Part shown: positions 44,761 to 53,246 of the stretch, piece after piece | Numbering within the stretch: position 1 is the first letter of the stretch | Layout: each line of letters opens with the position of its first letter | DNA from: JAAYUJ01 sp963698165 | GTDB lineage: Bacteria > Desulfobacterota > Syntrophobacteria > Syntrophobacterales > Syntrophobacteraceae | Assembly (NCBI GenBank): GCA_963698165.1 | Contig: CAVOPT010000004.1 | Location: 1,054,001-1,118,000 of the forward strand | Direction of reading: 5' to 3' | DNA: 64,000 nt | The notes under the pieces: model-generated | Seen by the model: only the letters and a program-made list of their open reading frames with translations | Database searches by the model: none | What the model was told of the DNA's origin: nothing | Program-made: the position numbers and the translations under genes

Positions 44761-45036
44761 ATGAACCTTCCTGCTCCCAACGACAAAGGCTGGCTGAGAG
44801 AGCACGAAGAGTCCATCACTGTGGGCGATGAACTGGAACGTCGGTCGATATGTGGTGAGGCCTTCTACGACATTACCGATATCAAATTGGCTTATTGCGC
44901 CCGCGAGTTTCGGGGGGGGCCCGACCTCCTGGTGCCGTGCTATTTTGTCGAGGTTGAGCATAGGGATAAGAAATTGAAGGCACCCTCTGATGCACAAGGA
45001 CCAAGACATGTAGTTTGGTTCCCTGCTTACCTGTGA
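44761..45036 (+). CDS. Hypothetical protein, unknown
   Basis: 91 residues from the ATG at 44761 (AGGATCACC upstream). It is soluble, with EHEESITVGDELERRSI, ITDIKLAYCAREFRGGPDLL and a C-terminal RHVVWFPAYL block resembling the last strand of some repeat-containing extracellular proteins. It might be the C-terminal remnant of a larger protein. There is no signal peptide and no family is recognised. Confidence 0.45.
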   Translation: MNLPAPNDKGWLREHEESITVGDELERRSICGEAFYDITDIKLAYCAREFRGGPDLLVPCYFVEVEHRDKKLKAPSDAQGPRHVVWFPAYL

Positions 45037-45043
45037 GCCTTAG

Positions 45044-45176
45044 TACAGCTCAACGCAATAAAGTGGCCGATAAGGCGGTCGTCATTCCGGGCTTGACCCG
45101 GAATCCAGGAGAAGTCTCTGGATGCCGGCTTTCGCCGGCATGACGGATTGGAACATGGACACCTATTTTTGTGGAG
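45044..45176. repeat. Dispersed 130-bp repeat, copy 1
   Basis: It contains GTGGCCGATAAGGCGGTCGT, a hairpin pair (ATTCCGGGCTTGACCCGGAAT and GATGCCGGC-TTTC-GCCGGCATG) and a GGAACATGGA tail, all shared in order with 61419-61573. It separates the last island ORF from the amylase leader. 45177-45528 is G+C-rich and shows no supportable gene. Confidence 0.65.
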
Positions 45177-45528
45177 CCGCACTTAGGAGAGTCGAAACAG
45201 CAAGAAATCTCTACAGCAGACCAAGTATCGTATACCACACTATCGTGCCTAATCCATCCCTCGAGCGGATCCATCTATCGGCGCACCGCTCAGTTTCCCG
45301 TTCGGCGGTGTGGAGGGCACCGGCGGGACGGCTTTCTTCTTTGGGCACGCCGGTCCTCAGCTCCGCCGGCTTCACTCTCGCTTCCCGGTTGCTTTGGTGT
45401 GTTGGTTCTCGATCGCTCTCGTGGTCGCCCGAGGAGGGCGTACCGACTTGGCCCACCGACGGCGGCGAGCGTCGATCCAGTGACATCGGCCCGCAGAGCT
45501 GTGGGTCAAATAACACAAGGAGATCGCA

Positions 45529-47496
45529 ATGACTTTTGCAGAGATCATTCTTGGGCAAGATCGACCGGTGAGTGTGCGCAGCGTACCCAGGGCGGGGGAG
45601 GGAAGCCCTCACCCCTCTCCGGGGGACTGGAGGGATGAAGTGCTCTATTTCCTCCTTCCGGACCGGTTCAGCGACGACGGCGAGGAGAATCGTCCGCTCC
45701 TGGACCGGAGCAACCTGGCCGCGGCCCGGCCAGCGCCCGCGAATGCGCCCACGTGGCGCTGGGACCGCTGGGCCCGGTCAGGCGCGGACCGCTGGCAGGG
45801 CGGCACTATCCGCGGCATCACCTCGAAGCTCGACTACGTCAAGCAGCTCGGCGCCACCGCCCTGTGGGTGGGCCCCGTCTTCAAACAGCGCGGCCATCTG
45901 AATACGTATCACGGCTACGGCATCCAGGACTTCCTGGACGTCGATCCCCGTTTCGGAACACGCGGCGACCTGGTTGATCTCGTGGCTGCCGCCCACGTCA
46001 GAGGGCTTCGGATCCTCCTCGATGTCATCTTCAACCACTCGGGTTCGAACTTTGACTACGACATCGACGGCCAGCGTAGCCGGCAACCCAGCTTCCTGCC
46101 ATGGCCGGGTTTCTACACATCGATCAGATGGCGCGGGCAAAACGACGAAGTTCTCGACGCCATCCGGGGATCTGAAGACGGCGTTTGGCCGTACGAGTTT
46201 CAGGCACCGGAGTGTTATACCAAAGCAGGGTCTGGCAGCCTCGCTGCAGGCGCACTCGACGACCCCCGAGCCGAACACAAGCGGTCGGATTTCCTCGACC
46301 TGCGGGACTTCAATTTCGATCCTCCGGGGGGCGGTGAAGACGATCCCAAGACGTTGAACCTCCTCGCCCGGTGCTACCAATACTGGATTGCTCTGACCGA
46401 CTGCGACGGATTCCGCATCGACACACTCAAGCACGTTTCCTTCGAGCAGGGGCGCAACTTCTGCGGTGCCATCAAGGAGTTTGCGGCGCGGCTGGGCAAG
46501 CACGACTTCTTCCTCGTCGGGGAAGTGGCCGGCGGAGATTTCAACGAAGACCGCTACCTGGACGTGCTGGGAACGAATCTGAACGCAGCCCTGGACATTG
46601 GCGAGATGCGGCTGACCCTGGCCGGTATGGCCAAGGGATTAATCCACCCGGCGGCGTATTTCGACGGCTTCGACCCAGGCAGGGCCGTGATGGGATCGCA
46701 CCGGAACCTCGGAAAGCACCACGTGTCAGTACTTGATGACCACGACCACGTGTTCGGCGAAAAGATCCGGTTCTCGAGCGAAGCTGCCTCAGACCACCAA
46801 ATCGTGGCGGGAGTGGCGCTGCAGTTGTTCACTCTGGGAATCCCGTGCATCTACTATGGGTCGGAACAAGCCCTGTCCGGACCGGAGGCGTCCGAGCGAC
46901 AGTTCCTACCCGATTGGAAGGGGTCCGACCGTTACCTACGGGAGGCGATGTTCGGACCGGCTCATCCCCGACGGGACGGTCGAGCGGGACTGGTCTCGCC
47001 CCCGGCCGGGCTGGAACCCGCCGAACCCGGTTTCGGTCCCTTCGGGACTGCGGGCCGACACTGCTTCGACCCGCAGTTCCCCACATATTTGCGCATTGCC
47101 GAACTGAATGTCATCCGGAAACGATATCGGAGTCTGCGATTTGGCCGTCAGTACCTCCGGCCCACTGCATTCCTGGACCAGGGGTTCGGCGTTCACGGCC
47201 CGGGCGAAATCGTCGCTTGGTCGCGCATCCTCGACGATGAGGAGGCGGTGTGTGTCCTCAACACCCACGGGACGGATCAACGCGGTGCCGATGTCCTGGT
47301 CGATGCCGACCTGAACCCGCCCGGCACATTGCTGACGGTCGTTCTCAACACGGTACAGACGGCGCAAGGGGTCGCCCCGGGCTTTCACCCGGTCGGCTCG
47401 ACACTCCCGGTCAAACGGAAGGCGGACGGCACGGCATTCGTCGAGATCCGGAATACGCCATGCTCCGAAGTACTGGTGCTCCTGAACCATCCGTGA
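45529..47496 (+). CDS. Alpha-amylase family glycoside hydrolase (GH13)
   Basis: 655 residues, start with AAGGAG upstream. The four conserved GH13 regions are present: DVIFNHSG, GFRIDTLKHV (nucleophile Asp), FFLVGEV (acid/base Glu) and VLDDHDHV. The LYFLLPDRFSDDGEENRP opening and KLDYVKQLGATALWVGPVF follow the cytoplasmic alpha-amylase/maltogenic type; there is no signal peptide. Third-position G+C is high, unlike the island genes before it. No other glycogen or trehalose genes are adjacent, so the role is uncertain. Confidence 0.9.
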   Translation: MTFAEIILGQDRPVSVRSVPRAGEGSPHPSPGDWRDEVLYFLLPDRFSDDGEENRPLLDRSNLAAARPAPANAPTWRWDRWARSGADRWQGGTIRGITSKLDYVKQLGATALWVGPVFKQRGHLNTYHGYGIQDFLDVDPRFGTRGDLVDLVAAAHVRGLRILLDVIFNHSGSNFDYDIDGQRSRQPSFLPWPGFYTSIRWRGQNDEVLDAIRGSEDGVWPYEFQAPECYTKAGSGSLAAGALDDPRAEHKRSDFLDLRDFNFDPPGGGEDDPKTLNLLARCYQYWIALTDCDGFRIDTLKHVSFEQGRNFCGAIKEFAARLGKHDFFLVGEVAGGDFNEDRYLDVLGTNLNAALDIGEMRLTLAGMAKGLIHPAAYFDGFDPGRAVMGSHRNLGKHHVSVLDDHDHVFGEKIRFSSEAASDHQIVAGVALQLFTLGIPCIYYGSEQALSGPEASERQFLPDWKGSDRYLREAMFGPAHPRRDGRAGLVSPPAGLEPAEPGFGPFGTAGRHCFDPQFPTYLRIAELNVIRKRYRSLRFGRQYLRPTAFLDQGFGVHGPGEIVAWSRILDDEEAVCVLNTHGTDQRGADVLVDADLNPPGTLLTVVLNTVQTAQGVAPGFHPVGSTLPVKRKADGTAFVEIRNTPCSEVLVLLNHP

Positions 47497-47570
47497 CGCC
47501 CCGTGCTGACGTGAGGTGACGCAAAGGACCGAGGTTGGCGCAACAACACCCATGAGAGCCGTCTTTTTTC

Positions 47571-47599
47571 TTGACAACCCATCGGGGTGTCGCTAAAAA
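47571..47599 (+). promoter_or_regulatory. Putative sigma-70 promoter of qrc operon
   Basis: TTGACA (47571-47576) and TAAAAA (47594-47599) are separated by exactly 17 bases. The -10 match is 4 of 6. A GGGGTG/CACCCC dyad overlaps the -10 region and could be an operator. The site is ~150 bases upstream of qrcA. Confidence 0.45.
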
Positions 47600-47746
47600 A
47601 GGGCACCCCTCAGTAAAATAGACTGTTAGCCCCCATACAAACAGATGCACGGGGAAGACGCACGCCGCTGTCACCTTGTGTAGATGACCACGTAAGAGGT
47701 ACGTCTTGTCGGGAATCTCTTCTCTAGACCAATCGAGGCATTCCTT

Positions 47747-48304
47747 ATGAAGAAGCAAACGACCAACGAGTCCGGTAAGGCCGTTCTGGAGGGAATCATT
47801 TTCTTTGCGGGGTTTGCCATTGCCCTGGTTGTGGGTTGGGTGGTCTTCCCCAAAATCCTTTTCTCCGAGAGCAAGCAGCCCATCAATTTCAGCCACACTG
47901 CCCATCAGGATTCCAGTTGCGAGGACTGCCACACCTTTCGCCCTGACGGGTCCTACACGGGAATTCCCAGGCTCGAGAACTGCAAGCAGTGCCACGAATC
48001 CCAGATGGGACAGTCGGAGGACGAACGGATTCTGGTGGAGGAGTACATCCAGAACGAGAAGGAAATTCCCTGGAGAGTCTACACGGCACAACCCGACAAC
48101 GTCTATTTTTCCCACGCCGCCCACAAAGCCAAAAATGTAGCCTGCACCGAATGTCATCGCGATGTGGCGAAGGAGCAGAAGAACCCCCTGTACAAAGAGA
48201 ACCGCCTCACCGGCTACAGCTCTGAAGTCATGAAGATGGACGTGTGTGAGAAGTGCCATGCAAAGCACGGGGCCAGCAACAATTGTGAGATTTGCCATAA
48301 ATAG
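47747..48304 (+). CDS. qrcA: Menaquinone reductase, multihaem cytochrome c subunit QrcA
   Basis: 185 residues. One N-terminal membrane anchor (~13-35) is followed by a periplasmic domain with five CxxCH haem sites: residues 58-62, 79-83, 133-137, 167-171 and 180-184. Extra His residues could be distal ligands. In Desulfovibrio QrcA carries six haems, so one site may be missing or unusual here. It is the entry point for electrons from periplasmic type I cytochrome c3 to the membrane complex. It is first in the qrcABCD order. Confidence 0.88.
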   Translation: MKKQTTNESGKAVLEGIIFFAGFAIALVVGWVVFPKILFSESKQPINFSHTAHQDSSCEDCHTFRPDGSYTGIPRLENCKQCHESQMGQSEDERILVEEYIQNEKEIPWRVYTAQPDNVYFSHAAHKAKNVACTECHRDVAKEQKNPLYKENRLTGYSSEVMKMDVCEKCHAKHGASNNCEICHK

Positions 48305-48332
48305 GCCGTTTCGCCGCAACGCCTGGCGGCAC

Positions 48333-48347
48333 TGGAACAGTGCTTGC
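48333..48347 (+). promoter_or_regulatory. Possible sigma-54 promoter between qrcA and qrcB
   Basis: TGGAACAGTGCTTGC keeps the GG-N10-GC spacing and the TTGC of the -12 box but departs from TGGCACG at two positions. It would allow extra transcription of qrcBCD. The match is suggestive only. Confidence 0.3.
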
Positions 48348-48468
48348 GGGCATACTCGTGGCGCCGTCCGGCGGGCGACCTGATTGACCGTTCTCTTGAG
48401 CTTTTCTCCGGACCCAGACCGGGGAAAAGGCGATTCACAACACCTGCAGCGATGAGAGGGTTAATGGG

Positions 48469-50877
48469 ATGAGTTTCGGGAGGAGAGCTTTCTTGCAGTT
48501 CACAGCTGGAGCCGTAGGTGGCACGCTGCTTTCTCCAATACCCTGGAAGCTGACGGACGATGTCGCCATTTGGTCTCAGAACTGGTCATGGCGGCCATCC
48601 CCGCCGAAGGGTGAGATCACCATGGCTCCCACCATCTGCACTCTGTGCGACGGCGGTTGCGGCATCAGGGCACACCTTGTGGACAAGAAACGGGCCATCT
48701 TGCTGGACGGAAACCCCAACCATCCGGTGAACGGCGGGGGCATTTGCGCCCTGGGTGCTTCCGGGCTTCAGTTCCTGTATGCCCCGTACCGCGTGGCCCA
48801 ACCCATGAAGCAGACCAAGAAGCGCGGAGACCCGAAGGGATTCCAGCCCGTCTCATGGGCGGACGCTCTCAAGGACCTCGGCGGTCGCCTCTCGAAGCTG
48901 CGGACCGACGGAAAGGCTCAAGCCGTCGCGTGTATCAGCGGCCAGAGGCAAAGCAGCATGGATGACATGTGGAGGCAGTTTTTCAAGGCCTACGGTTCTC
49001 CCAACTTCTTCAAAATGCCTTCCCAGACCGACAACGCCCAGATTGCCGCGCAACTCACTCTGGGCCAGGATTCACCCTTCGCTTACGGGCTGGAAAACGC
49101 GTCCGCCATTTTCAGCTTCGGCGCCAACCTCCTTGAAGGATGGGGGGCCCCAGGCCGCATCCAGGCAGCTCTCCTCGGGCTGCTCCCTCCCGGGGCCAAG
49201 GGGACCGCAAAAGTGGTCCAGATTGAATCCCGCTGCTCGCTGACAGCCGCCAAGGCCGACCTGTGGGTGCCCGTCAATCCCGGCAGTGAAGCCGCCATCG
49301 CCTTGGGAATCGCCCATGTTCTGGTGAAGGAAAACCTCTACGACGCCGAGTTCGTTCGGTCCCAGGTCTTTGGTTTTGAAGACTGGACCGATGCCCAGGG
49401 CAAGACGCGCCAGGGGTTCAAGAACTACGTCCTTTCGAAGGAGTGCTCGCCTGAGGAGGTGTCCAAATCAACCGGCCTGGAGGTGGGAAGGATTCGGGAA
49501 CTCGCCAAGGAGTTTGCATCGCAGAAGAATGCCGTGGCCGTCTGGGGAGGCAGCCAGTCGGGCACGCCGGGAAACCTCTACCATGAGCTGAGCTATCAGG
49601 CGCTGAATGTGCTCAAGGGCAACCTCAAGCCCGGGGGTCTGGTGAGCGTGGTCCCGCCGGTTCCCATCGGGGCGGTGCCAAAGGTCGAACCGGACGACCT
49701 GGCCAAGCGGAGCCTTCAGGATTCCTTCGTCGACAAGACACTGGGCAGGAAGGCTCCCGCACCGGAGAGCTCCCTCTATGCCTTCCTCGATGGGGTCTCC
49801 AAGGGCAGCGCCTATCCTGTTTCCATACTCATGGTCCACGAATGCAACCCGGCCTACTCTCTGCCTGAAAACCCCATATTCCAGAAGGCGGCGGAAAAGG
49901 TCGAGCTGGTCGTGTCCTTCTCCTCTTACATGGACGAGACCGCGGTTCAGGCGGACCTGATCCTTCCCAATCACATGGCCTTGGAGCGGTTCGACGATGT
50001 GCAGGGCATCGTGGGGGTTCCATACGCCTACTATGCCGTTGCGGCCCCGGTTCTCAAACCCCTCAAGGACACGCGCCACACGGGGGACGTCGTCATTGAG
50101 CTCGGGAAGGCTGTCGGAGGCCCGGTCCCCGGAGCGCTGCCGTGGAAGAGCTACGAAGAGTTCCTCAAAGAGAGGGTCAAGGGCCTGGCCGCCGCGGGCA
50201 AGGGCACGCTGGCGGATCGCCCGGGAGTGGAACCGTGGAAGCTCCAGCCGGGAGATGCCGTCAAGACCAACTTCAAGGACGCTGCCGACTTGTGGAAAAA
50301 GCTCACCGGCGGATCGTGCTGGTATGATGCCCCGGTGGACCCCCTGGAAGGCTCCAAGACCGCATCCGGAAAGGTGGAGCTTGCCTGTGCCGGTTTGCGG
50401 GCCATGGGCGTTTCCAGCGGGGAAGATCGGCTGTACCTGCCCCATTACAGCCCTCTAAAGCCTTCCGGCGACGAGAAGGAGTACCCGCTCTGGCTGGTGT
50501 CCCACGAGACATCCTCCATCACCCATGGTTACCTGGCCAATCCCCCCTTCATGACCAAGGGGATCTTCGACTTCGTGTTGAAGGGCAATGATCTTTTCGT
50601 CGGAATCAATCCCCAGACGGCCAAGTCCATCGGGATGGGACAGGCCGAGAGGGCGGTGCTCAAGACTCCCCAGGGGGAGGCCGTGGTTCTGGTGCATCTC
50701 ACCGCCGCGGTGAGGCCCGGTGTGGTCTCCATCGTCCACGGTTTGGGACACAAGGCTTACGACCAATACATCCAGGGTAAGGGAGTCAATGCAAACAACC
50801 TTGTTCAAGTGCAGATGGACCCCGTGACAGGCCTTGGCACGGTTTGGGCCACGCGGGCACAGTTGCGTCGCGCTTGA
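48469..50877 (+). CDS. qrcB: Menaquinone reductase, molybdopterin-family subunit QrcB
   Basis: 802 residues. A twin-arginine signal (GRRAFLQF) directs export of the folded protein. A cysteine motif near residues 56-67 (CTLCDGGCGI) and the ICALGASGLQF block belong to the molybdopterin oxidoreductase family. From studies of Desulfovibrio, QrcB is known to keep this fold but not to bind a molybdenum cofactor. The ribosome site is GAGGG. The ~165-base gap from qrcA is longer than the rest of the operon. Confidence 0.88.
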   Translation: MSFGRRAFLQFTAGAVGGTLLSPIPWKLTDDVAIWSQNWSWRPSPPKGEITMAPTICTLCDGGCGIRAHLVDKKRAILLDGNPNHPVNGGGICALGASGLQFLYAPYRVAQPMKQTKKRGDPKGFQPVSWADALKDLGGRLSKLRTDGKAQAVACISGQRQSSMDDMWRQFFKAYGSPNFFKMPSQTDNAQIAAQLTLGQDSPFAYGLENASAIFSFGANLLEGWGAPGRIQAALLGLLPPGAKGTAKVVQIESRCSLTAAKADLWVPVNPGSEAAIALGIAHVLVKENLYDAEFVRSQVFGFEDWTDAQGKTRQGFKNYVLSKECSPEEVSKSTGLEVGRIRELAKEFASQKNAVAVWGGSQSGTPGNLYHELSYQALNVLKGNLKPGGLVSVVPPVPIGAVPKVEPDDLAKRSLQDSFVDKTLGRKAPAPESSLYAFLDGVSKGSAYPVSILMVHECNPAYSLPENPIFQKAAEKVELVVSFSSYMDETAVQADLILPNHMALERFDDVQGIVGVPYAYYAVAAPVLKPLKDTRHTGDVVIELGKAVGGPVPGALPWKSYEEFLKERVKGLAAAGKGTLADRPGVEPWKLQPGDAVKTNFKDAADLWKKLTGGSCWYDAPVDPLEGSKTASGKVELACAGLRAMGVSSGEDRLYLPHYSPLKPSGDEKEYPLWLVSHETSSITHGYLANPPFMTKGIFDFVLKGNDLFVGINPQTAKSIGMGQAERAVLKTPQGEAVVLVHLTAAVRPGVVSIVHGLGHKAYDQYIQGKGVNANNLVQVQMDPVTGLGTVWATRAQLRRA

Positions 50878-50964
50878 TCCAGGAGAGACCCTTGCTGGTA
50901 TGCTGAAAACTGATGTGCCAGCTGCTTCGAAACAGGCTGAGAGCTTGACAAGGGGGTATGACCC

Positions 50965-51717
50965 GTGAGTGGAAAAAGCCATGCGGAAGGCAATGTACGC
51001 TACGGTATGGTGATCGACCTGGACAGATGCACAGGCTGCATGGCATGCAGCGTGGCATGCCAGGCAGAGAACAACGTATCGTTTCTCACCGACGAGAGCA
51101 ACAAGACCCGTTCCATCTCCTGGATGGAGGTCTATCAACTGGAGAACGGCAAGGACTACCCCGACTACCAGTTCGCTTATCTCCCGAGACCCTGCATGCA
51201 CTGCGACGCACCGCATCATTCGCCCTGCACCTTTGTGTGTCCTGTCAATGCCACAACACGGGATGAGAACAACGGACTGGTGACCCACATCTATCCCCGC
51301 TGCATCGGATGCAGGTATTGCGTTGTGGCCTGCCCGTATCATGCGCGGGACTTCAACTGGTGGGACCCCTACTGGCCGAAGCCCATGGAAGCCATGCTGA
51401 GTCCCAAGGTGAGCACGCGAATGCGGGGGGTTGTGGAGAAGTGTACCTTCTGCCACCACCGCCTCCTCGATGCACGGTCAAAGGCCTACCTCGACGGAAC
51501 GAACCTCGACGAAGTGGTCTACACACCCGCCTGCGCCGAGGCGTGCCCGACGAAGGCCATCAAATTCGGAAACCTCAGGGACCTCAACAGCGAAGTCGCC
51601 AAGCTGGCCAAGGATCCGCGTGCATTTCGCATCCTGGCCAAGCTGCAGACCGAGCCCAAGGTCTATTACCTGAGCAAGTATCAGTGGGTTCACAAGCTCT
51701 CGGACAAGGGGCTCTGA
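50965..51717 (+). CDS. qrcC: Menaquinone reductase, iron-sulfur subunit QrcC
   Basis: 250 residues from a GTG start (AGGGGG upstream). Four cysteine groups for [4Fe-4S] or similar clusters are visible: CTGCMACSVAC, CMHCDAPHHSPCTFVC, CIGCRYCVVACPY and CTFCHHR with a later CAEACPTKAIKF. This is the usual electron-wire subunit of the Nrf/Psr/Qrc family, passing electrons from QrcA/QrcB to QrcD. It ends 90 bases before qrcD. Confidence 0.9.
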   Translation: MSGKSHAEGNVRYGMVIDLDRCTGCMACSVACQAENNVSFLTDESNKTRSISWMEVYQLENGKDYPDYQFAYLPRPCMHCDAPHHSPCTFVCPVNATTRDENNGLVTHIYPRCIGCRYCVVACPYHARDFNWWDPYWPKPMEAMLSPKVSTRMRGVVEKCTFCHHRLLDARSKAYLDGTNLDEVVYTPACAEACPTKAIKFGNLRDLNSEVAKLAKDPRAFRILAKLQTEPKVYYLSKYQWVHKLSDKGL

Positions 51718-51807
51718 TTAGACTGAAGCTTCTTTCGGCGGATTTTTCCATGAATGGATACCGGAACATCAATTTCACTTTTTTGATTCCGATGTGAGGG
51801 GTCGAGG

Positions 51808-53058
51808 ATGGATAAGGCATTGATTCCAGACGGAGTGAGGCGCTGTTCTTTTCCTGTGTTCGCGCTTTGGATCTTGGTGCTTCTCGTGATTCTTGGAGCG
51901 GGGGTCATGGCCGGGGCCGTGGTCCTGCTGCAGGCTTTGAACGTGACGGGACTCAACGACTATTTCGGTTTCGGCTTCTACATCACCATCGACCTGGCCA
52001 TCATCGCGCTGGGAGCAGGAGCGTTCTTTTCCGGATTTCTCTACTACGGGCTCTCTCGGTTTTTTCCGGCCTTCAAGGAGCTCAGCAAGGTCATCAATTT
52101 GGCGGTCATCATCGGGTTCGTGTGTTACACGGGGGCCATCGTCATACTGATCCTCGAAATCGGGCAGCCGCTCCGCGGCTGGTTCCCTTACTGGCACGCC
52201 AACGTCCATTCCATGCTGACGGAAGTGATCTTTTGCATCACCTGCTACGCCATCGTTCTGGTCATCGAATATGTGCCGATCATCCTGGAAAACCGCAAGC
52301 TGAACCAGGTCAAGTCACTCCACACCTTCGGGCACTCACTCCATGAACTGATGGCCATATTCGCCCTGACGGGAACCTTCCTCAGCTTCTTCCACCAGGG
52401 ATCCCTGGGAGGAGTCGCCGGCGTCCTGTTTGCCCGCCCCTTTGCATTCCGGACCGGCTTCTTCATCTGGCCCTGGACCTTCTTCCTCTTCATCCTTTCG
52501 GCCATCGCTTCCGGCCCCGCCCTCACCGCCTGCGTCTGCCGGATCATCGAGAAGGTGAGCAAGAAGCAGCTGGTTGACAGGAGTGTCTATGAGCTGCTGG
52601 CCAAAATCGTGGGTGTTCTCCTTTCAGTGTACATCGCCCTGAAGATCATCGACACCCTCTACTGGGCCCTTGTTCTCGCTCCAGGCTTCGGATTCAAGCT
52701 CGCCGATTTTTACCTGGGCCCCGTGTATGGCTACTGGCTGCTGGCCCTCGAGATCGTCATCTGCGGAGTCATCCCGGCCGCCATCCTTCTCAGCCCGCAG
52801 GGCAGGAAGAGTAACGGGCTGATGTTTGGAGCATTCATTCTGAACATCATCGGTGTCACCGTCAACCGTTACGTCATGACCGTTCAGGCAATTGCCACTC
52901 CTGTGATGCCGTTTGACCGATGGGAAATTTACATTCCCACCATCTATGAATGGGCGCCAGGATTCGCACTGATTGCCTACTGCGTACTGATCATATCCCT
53001 GTCCTACCGCTATCTGCCCTTGTTCCCAAGGGAAAAGGAATTGAACCCCATCAGTTAG
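51808..53058 (+). CDS. qrcD: Menaquinone reductase, NrfD/PsrC-like membrane subunit QrcD
   Basis: 416 residues with about ten membrane helices (for example FALWILVLLVILGAGVMAGAV and LIGLVA-like later segments such as VINLAVIIGFVCYTGAIVIL). Features of the NrfD/PsrC family include GFGFYITIDLAIIALGAG and VNRYVMTVQAI near the end. It is the probable menaquinone-reducing subunit and may contribute to proton translocation or charge separation. GAGGGGTCGAGG precedes the ATG. A clear terminator follows. Confidence 0.9.
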   Translation: MDKALIPDGVRRCSFPVFALWILVLLVILGAGVMAGAVVLLQALNVTGLNDYFGFGFYITIDLAIIALGAGAFFSGFLYYGLSRFFPAFKELSKVINLAVIIGFVCYTGAIVILILEIGQPLRGWFPYWHANVHSMLTEVIFCITCYAIVLVIEYVPIILENRKLNQVKSLHTFGHSLHELMAIFALTGTFLSFFHQGSLGGVAGVLFARPFAFRTGFFIWPWTFFLFILSAIASGPALTACVCRIIEKVSKKQLVDRSVYELLAKIVGVLLSVYIALKIIDTLYWALVLAPGFGFKLADFYLGPVYGYWLLALEIVICGVIPAAILLSPQGRKSNGLMFGAFILNIIGVTVNRYVMTVQAIATPVMPFDRWEIYIPTIYEWAPGFALIAYCVLIISLSYRYLPLFPREKELNPIS

Positions 53059-53084
53059 GTGCACTGCAAGTGCTATCGCTGAAT

Positions 53085-53129
53085 GGTGGGCAAGACCGCT
53101 AGAGGCGGCGTTGCCCACCGTTTTTTTTT
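53085..53129 (+). terminator. Intrinsic terminator after qrcD
   Basis: GGTGGGCAA pairs perfectly with TTGCCCACC, enclosing a smaller CCGC-TAGA-GGCGG stem, and is followed by a run of nine T. It lies 27 bases after the qrcD stop, so the operon is qrcABCD. Confidence 0.92.
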
Positions 53130-53246
53130 GTGGTCGAGCTGTTTGGTGGGCGAGTTGAAGTCCGTGCATAGCCTTGTGGGGCATGTCAATACTCCGCATT
53201 CGGCTTCCGCATTGATGTTAATTGTTTCCGTCTCTTGTGAAAGACG

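Noticed and set aside
33360..45528. CRISPR array or phage defence island in the repeat-rich region
   Set aside because: The repeats are too long, few and irregularly spaced, and no cas, restriction or other known defence gene is present.
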